NCBI RefSeq assembly: GCF_900747795.2
Contig: NC_041401.2
Span: 121,307,722-121,371,721, forward strand
From: Erpetoichthys calabaricus
Lineage: Eukaryota; Chordata; Cladistia; Polypteriformes; Polypteridae
Reading direction: 5' to 3'
Length of the DNA: 64,000 nucleotides
The translations under genes were made by a program, and so were the position numbers. The notes under the pieces were generated by a model. That model had not been told where the DNA came from, searched no databases, and saw only the letters and a program-made list of their open reading frames with translations. How positions within the stretch are numbered: the first letter of the stretch is position 1; each line of letters begins with the position of its first letter. Of this stretch, positions 48,643 to 60,703 are shown one piece after another.

Positions 48643-51600
48643 ATATACATACATACACAGTATCTCACAAAGTGAGTACACCCCTCACATTTTTGTAAAT
48701 ATTTTATTACATCTTTTCATGGGACAATACTGAAGATATGACACTTTGATACAATGTAGTCAGTGTACAGCTTGTACAACAGTGTAAATTTGCTGTCCCC
48801 TCAAAATAACTCAACACACAGCCATTAATGTCTAAAATGCTGGCAACAAAAGTGAGTACACCCCCAAGTGAAAATTGTCCAAATTGTGCCCAAAGTGTCA
48901 ATATTTTGTGTGTTCACCATTATTTTCCAGCACTGCCTTAACTCTCTTGGGCATGAAGTTCACTAGAGCTTCACAGGTTGCCACTGGAATCCTCTTCCAC
49001 TCCTCCATGACGGAGCTGGTGGATGTTAGAGACCTTGTACTCCTCCACCTTCCATTTGAGGATGCCCCACAGATGCTCAATAGAGTTTAGGTCTGGAGAC
49101 ATGCTTGGCCAGTCCAGCACCTTTACCCTCAGTTTCTTTAGCAAGGCAATGGTCATCTTGGAGGTGTGTTTGGGGTCATTATCATGTTGGAATACTGCCC
49201 TGCGGCTTCAGTATGTCACAGTACATGTTGGCATCCATGGTTCCCTCAATGAACTGTAGTTTCCCAGTGCTGGCAGCGTTCATGCAGCCCCAAACCATGA
49301 CACTCCCACACCATGCTTGACTGTAGGCAAGATACACTTGCCTTTGTACTCCTCACCTGGTTGCCACCACACGCACTTGACACCATCTGAACCAAATAAG
49401 TTTATCTTGGTCTCATCAGACCACAGGACATGGTTCCAGCAATCCATGTCCTTAGTCTGCTTGTCTTCAGCAAATTGTTTATGGGCTTTCTTGTGCATCA
49501 TCTTTAGAAGAGGCTTCCTTCTGGGACCACAGACATGCAGACCAATTTGATGCAGTGTGCGGCGTATGGTCTGAGCACTGACAGGCTGACAACCCCCCCA
49601 GCCCCCCCCCCACCTTCAACCTCGGCAGCAATGCTGGCAGTACTCATACATCTATTTTCAAAAGACAACCTCTGGATATGACGCCGAGCACGTGCACTCA
49701 ACTTCTTTGGTCAACCATGGTGAGGCCTGTTCTGAGTGGGACCTGTCCTGTTGAACTGTTATATGGTCTTGGCCACCGTGCTGCAGCTCAGTTTCAGGGT
49801 GTTGGCAATCTTCTTATAGCCTAGGCCATCTTTATGTAGAGCAACAATTCTTTTTTTCAGATCCTCAGAGTTCTTTGGCATGAGGTGCCATGTTGAACTT
49901 CCAGTGACCAGTATGAGAGAGTGTGAGAGTGTTAACACCAAATTTAATACACCTGCTCCATTCACAACTGAGCCTTTTAACACTAACGAGTCACATGACA
50001 TCGGGGAGGGAAAATGGTTAACTGGGCACAATTTGGACATTTGTCACTTAGGGGTGTACTCACTTTTGTTGCCAGCGGTTTAGATATTGATGGCTGTGTG
50101 TTGAGTTATTTTGAGAGGACAGCAAATTTACACTGTTATACAAACTGTACACCGACTACTTTACATTGTATCAAAGTGTCATATCTTCAGTATTGTCCCA
50201 TGAAAAAATAAAATATTTACAAAAATGTGAGGGGTGTACTCACTTTTGTGGGATACTGTATGTATGTATGTATATATATATTATATATAGTAGTGTACTT
50301 GAGAGGTGGTGACACCAGCAAATAGACACTGAATCACAAGGAATATAAAAGCAAAGCCAAATCAAGGTAACAAGCAAGGCTTTCATTCTGATAACAACAT
50401 ACTACCCTTGATCTTATCCAGTTTTTGGTTTTATTTTTGTGTTTAATAATGTATTCATCAGCAAAAGGTGAAACTGGTAGGTGTACATCACCTGTCATGA
50501 TTTTAAGAACTCTGAAATGAGAGCAACTTTTTTTTAACAAAATTGTACAAGTATTTAAATGAATGTGATAACCCATATTATCAATGAAGTACTTTGTATA
50601 TTTTTCTGGTCTATTACAATTATTTACCAAAAGAACAGGCTTATTTGTTAAATACAGCTTGACAGGCATTGTGCATTTTGCTTAAGGATGAAAATTTGAT
50701 CTTATTTTTGCTCCTAGACCTTTTACAATCTACAAAAACTTAAAAATAGTTTCAAATGTGAAACAACTATAATGTTTGAGTTGTGAGCATACAGCCACTT
50801 ATACAAAGCAAAACATAATTAACAGACACATTTATGTTACTACATTAAGAAAAACTAATGTTACCCCCTTGACAAAATCTCATCCTATGTCATTCAAAGA
50901 AAATGTGTTTGCAGAAGGGTTGTTGACAGGGAAGTACACTGTATCATCTTGCAGAGGTCAAGAAAAAACAATGTACTGTATAAACCTAATAAAAGAGAGC
51001 TTTCTGATGGACAAAAATACCTTGGTGGTGACTAGTTTGGACTCCTTCAGCTACACAACTTAAAAGAGAATAAAGAAGTCCTAACAAATGCACAATGAGT
51101 TTTTTGGAGCAAAGTAGGTGCTTTAAACCATTTGTCATCAAGTAATACACGATTTACATTTAATAATATCCTAATATTTAACAATGGCACTTTTGAAATC
51201 TTCTATAGAGGTACAAAAAGTAAACAGCAATCTTTTATTTCTTTATTACCATGAAACAGTGTGTTATTTAAATTAACAAGAATGCACCCACCTGACCCAC
51301 TATGGTTTACTACATGTTTACATGTCATGGATGATTGGCTACCCATGTTCAGGGCTATCTTAAAGACTTCCACACTGTATTACGCACACTCACATAGTAT
51401 GACATGAATAATTAAGAAGTCATGTGATGTTACCAAATCTTCATGTAACTGCTATCTATAAAATATCCTTGAAGACTTTTTTTTTTTTTAATTTAGGGAT
51501 GGCCAATGATTGCCTGGGCCAAGAGTAAATCATTCTTCTGTGATCCGATAAAACACTAGTAGAGCAACAAAAAATAATAGTAATAAGCTTTCACAATATT

Positions 51601-54600
51601 ATCTGCTCACAGGCATTTTCTACAATGAAAAGACTAGTATAACTTGAAATATTTTCTTTAATTTAGGTTACTGTCTCTGCAGTCATATATCACCCTGGGA
51701 ACACACGAGTAGCTACTTAAATGGAAACTGAGAACACTGGATGCTTCAGAACTTATTCAGCTCTCTTTTAAGATGACTTTTAGAAACTCATGCTCCTAAT
51801 GTACTCATGAAATTCATTCAGATGTTCCTGGGGACAAAAGCATGCCCATGAAGACCAGAAGGACTTAAACAGGTCTGCTCCTTCTGGTCCTGTGACACCA
51901 CATACACAGAGAGCTGACAGAAATTAAGGGCAGTTTGGGTTTGGGCATACGACACAACATATCTACCAGGTGATTTTCCAGGGATAAAATGGCATTGGCT
52001 AAACAAAAGTGGACTGCTCTGCTACAAAAAAATCAACAGAACTCTCACTGTTTTGAAAACAAATTGAAAGATTATATAATGAACTAAATACTATTTTGGA
52101 CGTCATCCATCATTTTCTTGCCAAGATAAAGCACCCTGCTCCAATTGAACAGATGGGTAAATTTAACCTGAACAAGTATATCCAGATTGACTGGATTTAA
52201 AAGATTTTATGGCTGGTTTTAATGTCTTGGCTGGTCTAACGTCTTCTGATTCTAGCTCTGAGCATTGCTCTTCTAAAGACTTTCAATTAGAATTATAAGG
52301 ATATTTTCTTTTCAATTTAATAGGACTTAAGCATTAAAAAATGTTGCTTGAAGCTTATCAACTGTTTTTAATTTAAAAGTCAGTGACAGATCTATAATAT
52401 TTATTTTATATTAAGTGTAATGATTCTTGAACTGTAAAATTATCAAACATGCAGCACCAACTGCTGTGTATGTCAGTACCTCCTGCATTTATTATAAGAA
52501 ATACAATTCATATTTTCATCCATCATTCTTGACATATCAAACACGTTTCTAAGACAAATGAGTGAATAGTTATAGTATATCTGTAGTTTGCAGCCTATGG
52601 AAATTCAGATGCTTATATAGCAATAATAAGAATCATGCTACTATAATTAAAGTGTTTGAATCTGAACCTTTGGCAGAAATAATGAAAACATATTACAGAC
52701 ATATGGTCATCCAAATTCTTATCAGTTTTACAGCAAGAAATTAAAGGGCATCTCTCACCTATTTTAGCTCTTTTTACACTATAAAGACAGGCACATCATT
52801 CCTTATTAAATCACCAACAATGAATTACACATTTCTGAGCATGCCTGGAATTTACTATAGCGAAAGGCTCTACTGGACTCATGCAACATCATCAGACCCA
52901 CTGCACAATACTTGATGCTGTAATGGTCATTTCTGCTAACAAGTATGTTGAGTGCCCCGTTTCAGAAAAAAATAATGGAGCCAGAGAAAGTAGTTGTTAG
53001 TCAGGCCTTGTTGATCATTCCTGTTAGTCACTAGTGGTCCCTGAAGTCAGCATAAGGATGAATACCAGTGTTCAGTCTGCAGCTGTCATGCAAGCAGGCA
53101 CCAAGCAGCAGATAAAAAAACAAAACAAAAAAAAAACAAAAAAACAAAGACCAAGGCTATGTAGATGTAGCAATAGACAGATCCAAAGGCTTTGAAGCAG
53201 AGGCCTCACTCACCCGCTTGTACAGTCTATGATCCATCAGAGGGCTTCAGAGTGATAGCAAAACAATACCAGACAGCTATTAGCACACAGTGGAATAGTA
53301 CTGGGAGGAGTGGTGGCAATGTTGAGGGAGGCTCCAGTGAGATGGAAGACTAGAACATCTGCTTAAATAGTTCCAAAGATTTTGGTCATTACTCTAAGCT
53401 GAGGAACAGAGCAACAACTCTGTTTGGTAGTAAGTTGACAAATACTTTAATGATGGGAGTTCTATGTGTGCAGGCTGCTCTGTGGCAAACAGTCATACAT
53501 AATCAATCCACTAAACTATTACTGGACTAAAAGGTTCCCAGCTTGTGCTGTCCAAAGTAAAATGTTAAAATATCATTTCTACATGGAGTGAAAAGTCAGG
53601 CAGTAATTGTTGAAAGTGGTACATTGAGAGATGTTTCTGTGGCATAATTATACCTTCTGTGCAAAATTATTGTAGCTAATGGTCAAGAAGGGAAGGGAAC
53701 TTGACAGAATGGACTGATGAGGTGACTTCATGGAACCTTGGAATTGCTGCTATAGTCTGTACATTATGTGGCACCAGGAATACCCAGTCAAGAATATAAG
53801 AGTGTCAGCTGAAACAGCCCACTTACTGCATATTTTTTATATTGATGTATTAATGAAGGATTGTGGTACTTAAGAGTATAGAGAAACTCACCTATGACGG
53901 CAACGGCGCAGGAATCTCATAATTTTGCGTGCAGCCTGGTCCTGTTTCTTTGTGAGCAGACTGCTGGGGGAATAAATAGGGGTTAGTCTGAATGCCCGCT
54001 GTGTCATTGTATCATGCCCTGCAAAACTAATTTTACACACATTTTTGCCCATTTTTCTGCAGAAGATACTTGAATATGCTACCTACAGGATAAGCATATT
54101 AATAAATATGTAAGCTACAGAACTTTACGTGCTATTCAATTTAGGGAGTATAAAAGCATAAATATCAAACTGTAATATCCCAGGAAAAAGTAAAGACAAT
54201 GTAGTTCCTCTAAAACCCTTTTTCTTATACACAAACACAAAAGTTTCTTCAACAATTATTACTTGAAAAACTGTTTTGAATTGAGAGCACTAAAGCAGCT
54301 TACTTAAGCTTGTGACTGCGCCGATTGGGCCGTAGCCTTCCAAATTCTTTGTAGCTGCGGTAGTATTGCTGAATAAGCACAGCTGCCCGTCGGCTCTGCT
54401 GAAACTTCTTCTGCTCATGATAACTGCGGAATTTACTCTGGATAAGGATGGCGGCCTGCGTCATCTTTTTATAAAGTGCATACTGAGAAAGGAAAGTAAT
54501 ATAAAGATATTGAAGTTATTATCTACAATATGATCTTACAGAAGACACCAATACTGTACTCTAAAAAGTAATTAATTGAACTCTATTGACACTTAAATGG

Positions 54601-57600
54601 TTGATCCACCATCAATAACACAAAGAAACATCCCTTAATGTCTAAAGCACAATGTAATTGACTTTTCTGTAATTGTAAACATCGCCAAAATGTAGTGTTT
54701 AAAAAAAGATTAGATAGAAAGCAGTGCCTGGCAGTACTGTATAGCTTCCTAAGTGGAAAGTAAAATGACTGAAACTGTAGCATTACCTTCAAGGCTATCC
54801 ATGTAAGCTTGGAATAAAGATAAGAAAGTTAAGTTGACAGATTATATTAAACTAGAAAAGACTGCGCTGATCCCCCCACTTATCTAAGTAATACTGTATC
54901 TACACCCACAGCGTAAGGACTTGCAGTTTGCTTAGTTACAACCAAGCACAGAATGGAAACTTCTAATAAACAGTCATGCAAGTAAAGTGAAAAAGCCATT
55001 TGTTCTTTGTGCAAAAAAAAAAAAAAACTTCCTAAAGTTTGTGCGAAATTTACCCTTAACAACTTTCCAACTGTGTCCCCGTGTTACTTGATGAACTCAT
55101 TTTAAAGCTGAGAACCGCAGTTTTTGTCACAAAGGAAGCTAAAATCTTTTGATGTTAGCACCTATGTAGGAAGTAACTTTGACAGAGAAAAATGTGTAAC
55201 AAGTTTTTGCTGCTGAATGCAAAAAAATTAACAACATGAAATATGATTTAAAAAAGTAGCTATATAAATGATCACATATCTGCAATAGAAGCATATGCAG
55301 ATAATGGCCTGTCACCAATGCTTTCGGCAAGAAGAATGAATTCTAACAGCATTCTTACTTTTACATTGTTGTTAGGGCCTCATAAGTCCCCACACCCTTG
55401 TTTTTTCTTTCTCATATACGAAGTATAAAAGTATTGTAATTGTACAAAAATTCCATTTCGAGATTTTGGTGAATCTCGATGTTTTAGACCTCCTTGAGTC
55501 TGAAAATATCATTTTTAGAATTATGTCTGTGTGTGTATATAAACACAATAACCTGAGTATGCTTTCACTTAGATGAACCAAAGTTTGCAAGTATTAGGTA
55601 CAAAAAGCAGATATCTATCAAATTTGGGCTATTTCCATTAACCAGAAGTGGTACTTTACCTTTTATTCATGCAGCTGCAGAGTCCAATTTATTCAACTTT
55701 ACTTTTATAATATTTGTTCAATATATTATTAATTTGATTTGATTTGTTGTTGATGGTGCTTTAATGTACATAATATAAAAATATAGTCATTGTCTTTCAG
55801 TTTACTCCTCAAATATCCATCCCCACATCTGAGTATACAAGAAAGTCTAGGGGAGACTATTCCCGATTTTTTCTTTTAACCTGTAATCCTACACTGCACT
55901 TTGTAGAGAAGAATATACCACACGATGATTGAATTTTATTTTAAGAAACGTGAACAAATTCGGTATTCATACAAGTCACTTTAGCCACTTGTTTATCAAA
56001 AATAATTTTAGTTAGCTAGCACTGAACTGCCACCTTAAGAAGCAGTTGTGCGATGGCTAAACAAGTAAACATTCAAGCTTTATAAAAATGATGACACAGC
56101 TATAAGAAACTTCAGTTTCCATTTACTTAATCAGACAGAAACTATTCAGTAAGAAAAAACACTGGTGTGTGTACCCTTTAAGGTAGCGGTTTGTCAAACT
56201 ACAGACAGTTTAAAGTCCTGGGGACCCACTAAATGTTGTTAATCTTTACAACACTTTTGAAAAATGGTGCATATATGCTGTATTCAATCTATAAAAGATG
56301 CTAGGGATTGTGACATTTAGACATCTCTATATTGATAACGTGTTCTCCAAATCTAATTTTGTAGAAACGCACTTTTTCTTCAATATACAAATTAGAAACT
56401 GTTTAAAGCAACCTATCCAACTTCCCTCATCTTTCATCTACAGTATATCTATCACTAATGTGATACTGACTTGAGTGGAAAAGGATTCAGAAAGAATCTT
56501 CCAAGTATAACAAAACATTTCAAGGAACTCACTCATTAATGATCTTAGAGGAGAGAGAAAGGGGTTGGGAGCATGTGTTAATAACATGTTGCTGCAGCCA
56601 CCTCATGACAAACCACCTGGATTGGGACCTGAGTGCAGTGGGTGACACCTCAGCACCACACTGGAACAGTGAGTTTTTTTTTTAATGAGTTTTTTTTTTT
56701 ATGGTGGTTGGAGTGACAACTCTGCCACCATACCCCAAGTTTTCCCTCTAAGCTGGAGAACCTGCTTGCAGGAATTATCTTAGGGAATAATAGAAAATTG
56801 ATGTTTTGATTAAAAGTTCAGATAAAGAATTTAATTCAAGTATGAAAGGCGCTATATCAATTAAATGTATTAGTACTATTAATAATTATTAAGTATTACA
56901 CACTCCAACTCAATATATGCCAAGCACAGTAACTCAACTAAAATTGATTACCATTCACATATATCTCATCTAAAACTGTCTAAAATGTACCCATTGTACA
57001 ATCCAACTTAGGAGCAATATCATTAAGCCCTTGCACTGCTAGGTCACATGGTTTAAGTGTAGGGCATCCCAAAACATTTCATGCAAAAATATTTGCATAT
57101 CTTCTAGACAGGGTTGATTTAAGATGACTCCTAAACCCCTTAACAGCAATATATGGAACAATATCAGAAAGTATAAAACAGCGCTATGAAAAGTCCATTT
57201 TAGTCCACTCTACTGTATAACTCATTGGCTAAGTGTTATTCTATATTATTTCAAATTGGAAAGTGATGAAATTTTCTTCACATAGATCTGTTTAGAATTT
57301 TTTAACAGCTTGGTAAGATATTTCAAAAGTAAATATACTGGGCCTGTATAGAAGTCTTTTTATTTGCTGTTTTATCCTTTAAAATGATTATTTTAAGATG
57401 TTGTATTCTCTAGTTGCATAGCTCTCTCTGTCATTAGGGACTGAGTGCAGAGTTTCATGGATTGTCTTCAGAGTAGGCTCTTGTACTTGTTATGTTACTT
57501 TCATTTGCTTATTTGGATTGTGTTTAGTCCTTACATTCTGTTTCATGAATAAAAGAATAAGTAAAAAAAAGGAACAACAGCATAATGCAGACAATGATTG

Positions 57601-59586
57601 AAGCATGAAGCAGAAAATAGCCTTGGATAGCACAACAGTTGTAAACACTCACATCTCTACTAAATTACAGTGAACCAGTGTAGACCTACAAATTAACTTA
57701 ACACAGTAGGAAACTGGAGTACCTAAAGAAAACCTGTAAGAACCCGGGAAGAATAAGCTAAGATAACTGCTAAGATACAGGAACTGGGCTGGGAATCAAA
57801 ACTAGGTCCCTGGAGCTGTCAAGGCAACGATACCTAGGTATGAAAGATCCATATGGGCAAAACCAAGAACAAAAGGAAGAGAATGCCTTTAAACCTGTTA
57901 CTCACATTATTAAAAAATAAGTTTTTCCTTTAGAATTTTTCTGTTTGCAAAACGTTTTGGGAGGAGCCTACATACACTCTTCATACTCAGTTTTACCTGC
58001 TTGTATTTCCTGTAGCAACGTTGAATGACAGCAGCTGCTACTTCTTGTTGCTCCCTCAGCGATCGCCCCTATTTAAACAAGAGTACGTGTTTCAGGAAAA
58101 AAAAGAAATACAGCACTGTTAGTTCACTTAAGTGCAGTTCTGAGCTGGATAAAATATAGAAACTTGGAAAGTACATGGAAAACTTAACAGCTTAGTTTAG
58201 TCCTCTTAATCCCCACATTGCTACTTGGCTATTTTTATTTTATCAATTTTCTTAAGTGCTAATGTTTTGTGGCACAAACATCTATCTATAAATATCAGTA
58301 GTTGCTCATATACCTGACCAAGTATTTAGTCACCTTGTATTTGCGAAATGCGCTCTGCACAAGACGGGCTGCTTCATACAGCTCTCTTTGTTCAGGATCA
58401 GACAAAGTCAGCTGTGCCAGTTCCCTCTCCACTTTGTTATTGGAGGCAGTGAGGAAGTCTGTCCAGTCTGCAGCAGAAGGAAAACTGGGCTTATCAAAGC
58501 CCCTTTCACTAACAGGAGAACTGGCTGGACTGAGGCTGGGGTTTGAGGAGGGTGTCAAAGGTTCAGTGTAGAAGGATCTGTAAATTTAGAGTGAAGTACT
58601 TTGAAAAGTCTAGCAGATATGTGTTTGTTCATTATATATAATATACACACATTCATAAAGGGTAGGCCAAACGTAGGTATACAGTATTTACTCATTATTG
58701 TTTTTTTTTACAGGTACTGTGTATACAGTACTGATTGGGGACATGCTTAGTCTCTCCAGGGTCTCGAAATGTCCTCCATCAACGTTGCAATATTCCTGGA
58801 TCTGGTCACAGATACTGTGACACAAAGTAACCCACAAATTTCATTTAGCATCAATGTCCATAAATGCTTGCAAGATTAACTCCTTCAATTTGTCCACTGT
58901 TTAGAGCTTCCTCTTAAACATCATCTCCTTTACTATGCCCCAAAAACAAAAGTCCATAAATAAGTATGAATAAATACAGTATTCCTACTTTTGGTCCACC
59001 TTGTGTGTATGTATATATACACAAACGCACATAAAGACACAGACTCACACACATATATAGATAAATATATAGAATGCATTAGCCCTTTACCCTTCAAGAT
59101 TTTCAATACTGCCTCCCTGAAGACTAACTGTACCACTATAACAATTACACATACTGAAGTGGCTCTTGTAAGTCCTTGAGAAATCTTAACATTGCACACT
59201 TGATAGAACCTCTGAGCTCCCCAGATTAAGAGATTGCCCTCAATTGGACATGGCAATAAAAATAACTGTACTGCACAGCAAAAGTCATCAAAAATAGCAC
59301 ATCTCACATAGCTCTGCACAGTAAAATAAACAGCTTGCTCAAATTAATAGCATACTACTGTGCAGAATTTTAAACAAAAAAGAAAAATTACTGACCGAAT
59401 TTGAATGAGACTTGGGAGGTGCTCAACGTCAGCAAGGTAACTGGCCAGCCAGCTCATGGGGTTACTGACACCAGCACTATCCAATCTTTCTGCCAAAGGG
59501 ATAGCATCCACTGAGACAAAGTTTTCACGCTTTATTCTATCTGGTGTAGCTTCAATGATTTGCTCAGCCAGTGTCATCATATTTAC
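47237..59586 (-). CDS. CAMTA1: CAMTA1, C-terminal exons (5' part beyond right edge)
   Basis: CAMTA1 is a calmodulin-binding transcription activator, strong in the nervous system. Only its IQ-motif tail is here; the CG-1, IPT and ankyrin regions must lie right of the window. The exons are 59396-59586, 58334-58577, 57997-58068, 54787-54807, 54304-54482, 53892-53963, 53214-53244 (alternative) and 47237-47300, all in phase. Diagnostic residues are MMTLAEQIIEATPDRIKREN, MSWLASYLADVEHLPSLIQI, LTPSSNPSLSPASSPVSE, FPSAADWTDFLTAS and LTLSDPEQRELYEAARLVQS. Four IQ-like motifs follow: LVQSAFRKYKGRSLREQ, VIQRCYRKYKQ, ILIQSKFRSYHEQKK and VLIQQYYRSYKEF, then SLLTKKQDQAARKIMRFLRR. TPSSNxSLSP and the SPLxDHRLYKR alternative exon separate it from CAMTA2. 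Without the alternative exon the protein ends RVKELKKAKELEDLQGRPLA plus M; with it, RSERIEKGQGT (stop at 47268-47270). Confidence 0.95.
48570..48632 (+). repeat. AT microsatellite (about 30 units)
   Basis: Uninterrupted AT pairs, followed by ACACATACATATACATACAT. The Tc1 element at 48658 lies at its edge, and TATG/TA units resume on the far side (50259-50290), so the transposon apparently landed inside a TA-rich simple repeat. Confidence 0.95.
48658..50258 (-). mobile_element. Decayed Tc1-type transposon in the last CAMTA1 intron
   Basis: A 1.6 kb element with inverted repeats of just over 200 bases starting CAGTATCTCACAAAGTGAGT on the left and CAGTATCCCACAAAAGTGAG on the right. In each arm the phrase AGTGAGTACACCCC occurs at both the outer and inner end (48671 and 48850 on the left), the IR/DR design. 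The transposase runs on the minus strand. Pieces are MPKNSEDLKKRIVALHKDGL (about 49880), WNHVLWSDETKINLFGSDGV (about 49420) and VKVLDWPSMSPDLNSIEHLW (about 49100), so the first catalytic D and the E are still readable, but frameshifts and a C-rich insertion near 49595 break the frame. Same orientation as CAMTA1. Confidence 0.92.
53214..53244 (-). CDS. CAMTA1: CAMTA1 alternative 31-base exon (frame switch)
   Basis: Between a GAAG acceptor and a GGGTGAGTGA donor this exon adds CCCTCTGATGGATCATAGAC and 11 further bases. After the preceding AG it reads SPLMDHRLYKR, against SPLVDHRLYKR in a human CAMTA1 isoform. Its length is not a multiple of three, so inclusion moves the 47237-47300 exon into another frame ending SERIEKGQGT. 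It lies about 650 bases downstream of exon 53892-53963 and 5.9 kb upstream of the last exon. Confidence 0.88.
54787..54807 (-). CDS. CAMTA1: CAMTA1 21-base microexon (LTWIALK)
   Basis: A 21-base exon with acceptor TTTATTCCAAG and donor GTAATG encodes LTWIALK between the second and third IQ motifs. The same seven residues occur in CAMTA2 and in some CAMTA1 isoforms as I recall them. It keeps frame (phase 0 on both sides), so it can be included or skipped. Confidence 0.85.
56540..56891 (+). repeat. Probable SINE or LINE-tailed repeat
   Basis: It opens GATCTTAGAGGAGAGAGAAA, continues GTTGCTGCAGCCACCTCATG and ACCTGGATTGGGACCTGAGT, has two T runs (56675 and 56691), and ends GAAAGGCGCTATATCAATTA followed by ATTATTA words. 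This is the L2-type 3' tail also seen at 36480. A SINE mobilised by an L2-group LINE is the simplest reading. In a CAMTA1 intron. Confidence 0.55.
57690..57850 (-). repeat. Old RTE/Expander-type fragment
   Basis: AGGAAACTGGAGTACCTAAA, then GAAAACCTGTAAGAACCCGG, then AACTAGGTCCCTGGAGCTGT is a diverged minus-strand copy of the 3' region seen more cleanly at 60289. It lies just upstream (gene-wise downstream) of a CAMTA1 exon. Confidence 0.55.
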
Positions 59587-59903
59587 CTGAGTAAAAAAAT
59601 AAATAAATAAAAAACACCCCCACTCATTACATCACCATAATTAAACATAGAGAAAAGTAAAGGAAGACTATTTTTGATGGTAATTTTGTATATAGTTTTT
59701 TGGCAAATCCTCAGTAGTCTACTCAAAAAAAAAAAAAGGGACGAAAAAGGAAAAAACAAAAGTAATTTTTCCAAAATTCTGATTGAAAAAGCAGAAACTG
59801 CAATGTAAAACTGACAAACTCCAAGAAAGGCCATCGGCTACTTTTGAGAAGACTGGCTTTTTCTAATCACGATACTTTATGATTGACACAGTTCCACTAT
59901 ACA

Positions 59904-59935
59904 TGTAGTGCCTTGCAAAGGAATTCAGAACCTGT
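59904..59935 (+). repeat. Solo Tc1-type terminus
   Basis: TAGTGCCTTGCAAAGGAATT, then CAGAACC, resembles the left end of a Tc1 family whose right end appears alone at 36890. No transposase remains beside it. Confidence 0.45.
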
Positions 59936-60288
59936 GAAAGTTTTCTGCTGTCGCTACATTAAAAATGATATTTTCACATGTTCTTGTGATCTGCAATTTT
60001 ATTGTAAGCTAATGTGTTAAACGGGAGGGAAAAAATCATCCATGCCTCCATTTTATAACCCATTTTTCCAATTCAGGGTTAAAGGAGACTAGTTTCTAAA
60101 TTAACTTGACAACAATCTTTAGTCTTTCAGAATTTGAACGTTAGATCAAATACATTAATAACCAAGAATTTTTCATAGCCTGTTTTATTATCACTACCAA
60201 GGGTACACATAATTCTAGAGAACTTGCCCTAAGTGATGATGGATGTAAAGTCAACTTTGCACCCTCTCACATTTTCACTACTTTGATG

Positions 60289-60553
60289 ATCCATCCATCC
60301 ATCCATTTTCCAACCCGCTGAATCCAAACAGGGTCACGGGGGTCTGCTGGAGCCAATCCCAGCCAACACAGGGCACAAGGCAGGGAACCAATCCCGGGCA
60401 GGGTGCCAACCCACCGCAGGACACACACAAACACACCCACACACCAAGCACACACTAGGGCCAATTTAGAATCGCCAATCCACCTAACCTGAATGTCTTT
60501 GGATTGTGGGAGGAAACTGGAGCGCCCGGAGGAAACCCACGCAGACACAGAGC
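60289..60553 (-). mobile_element. RTE/Expander-type LINE 3' end, little diverged
   Basis: On the plus strand it begins with CATC repeats (the LINE tail read backwards), then CCAACCCGCTGAATCCAAAC, GGGTCACGGGGGTCTGCTGG, AGCCAATCCCAGCCAACACA and AGGGCCAATTTAGAATCGCC, ending GGAGGAAACCCACGCAGACA. This block is a very common 3' end of RTE-type LINEs in fishes. The coding part is missing, so the copy is 5'-truncated. In a CAMTA1 intron, same strand as the gene. Confidence 0.85.
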
Positions 60554-60703
60554 AAACAATATAGACTTCCACTTATTTGGCATACCAAAATCTGGCATAG
60601 CCAATACTCAAGATTATTTCTTAATCTCTACAAACCTTAACTGCTCCTTGTTCTGCTATTTGGTTTTCTTTTTTCCCCAGTTATGCTATCTGTAACAAAC
60701 GTA

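Noticed and set aside
9436-59586. PER1, VAMP2 and CAMTA2 as gene identities
   Set aside because: PER3-type VLKEDL tail and HTIEDLxxIASE, VAMP3-type KNCKMWAI, and CAMTA1-type SPLxDHRLYKR with TPSSNxSLSP all favour the 1p36 set.
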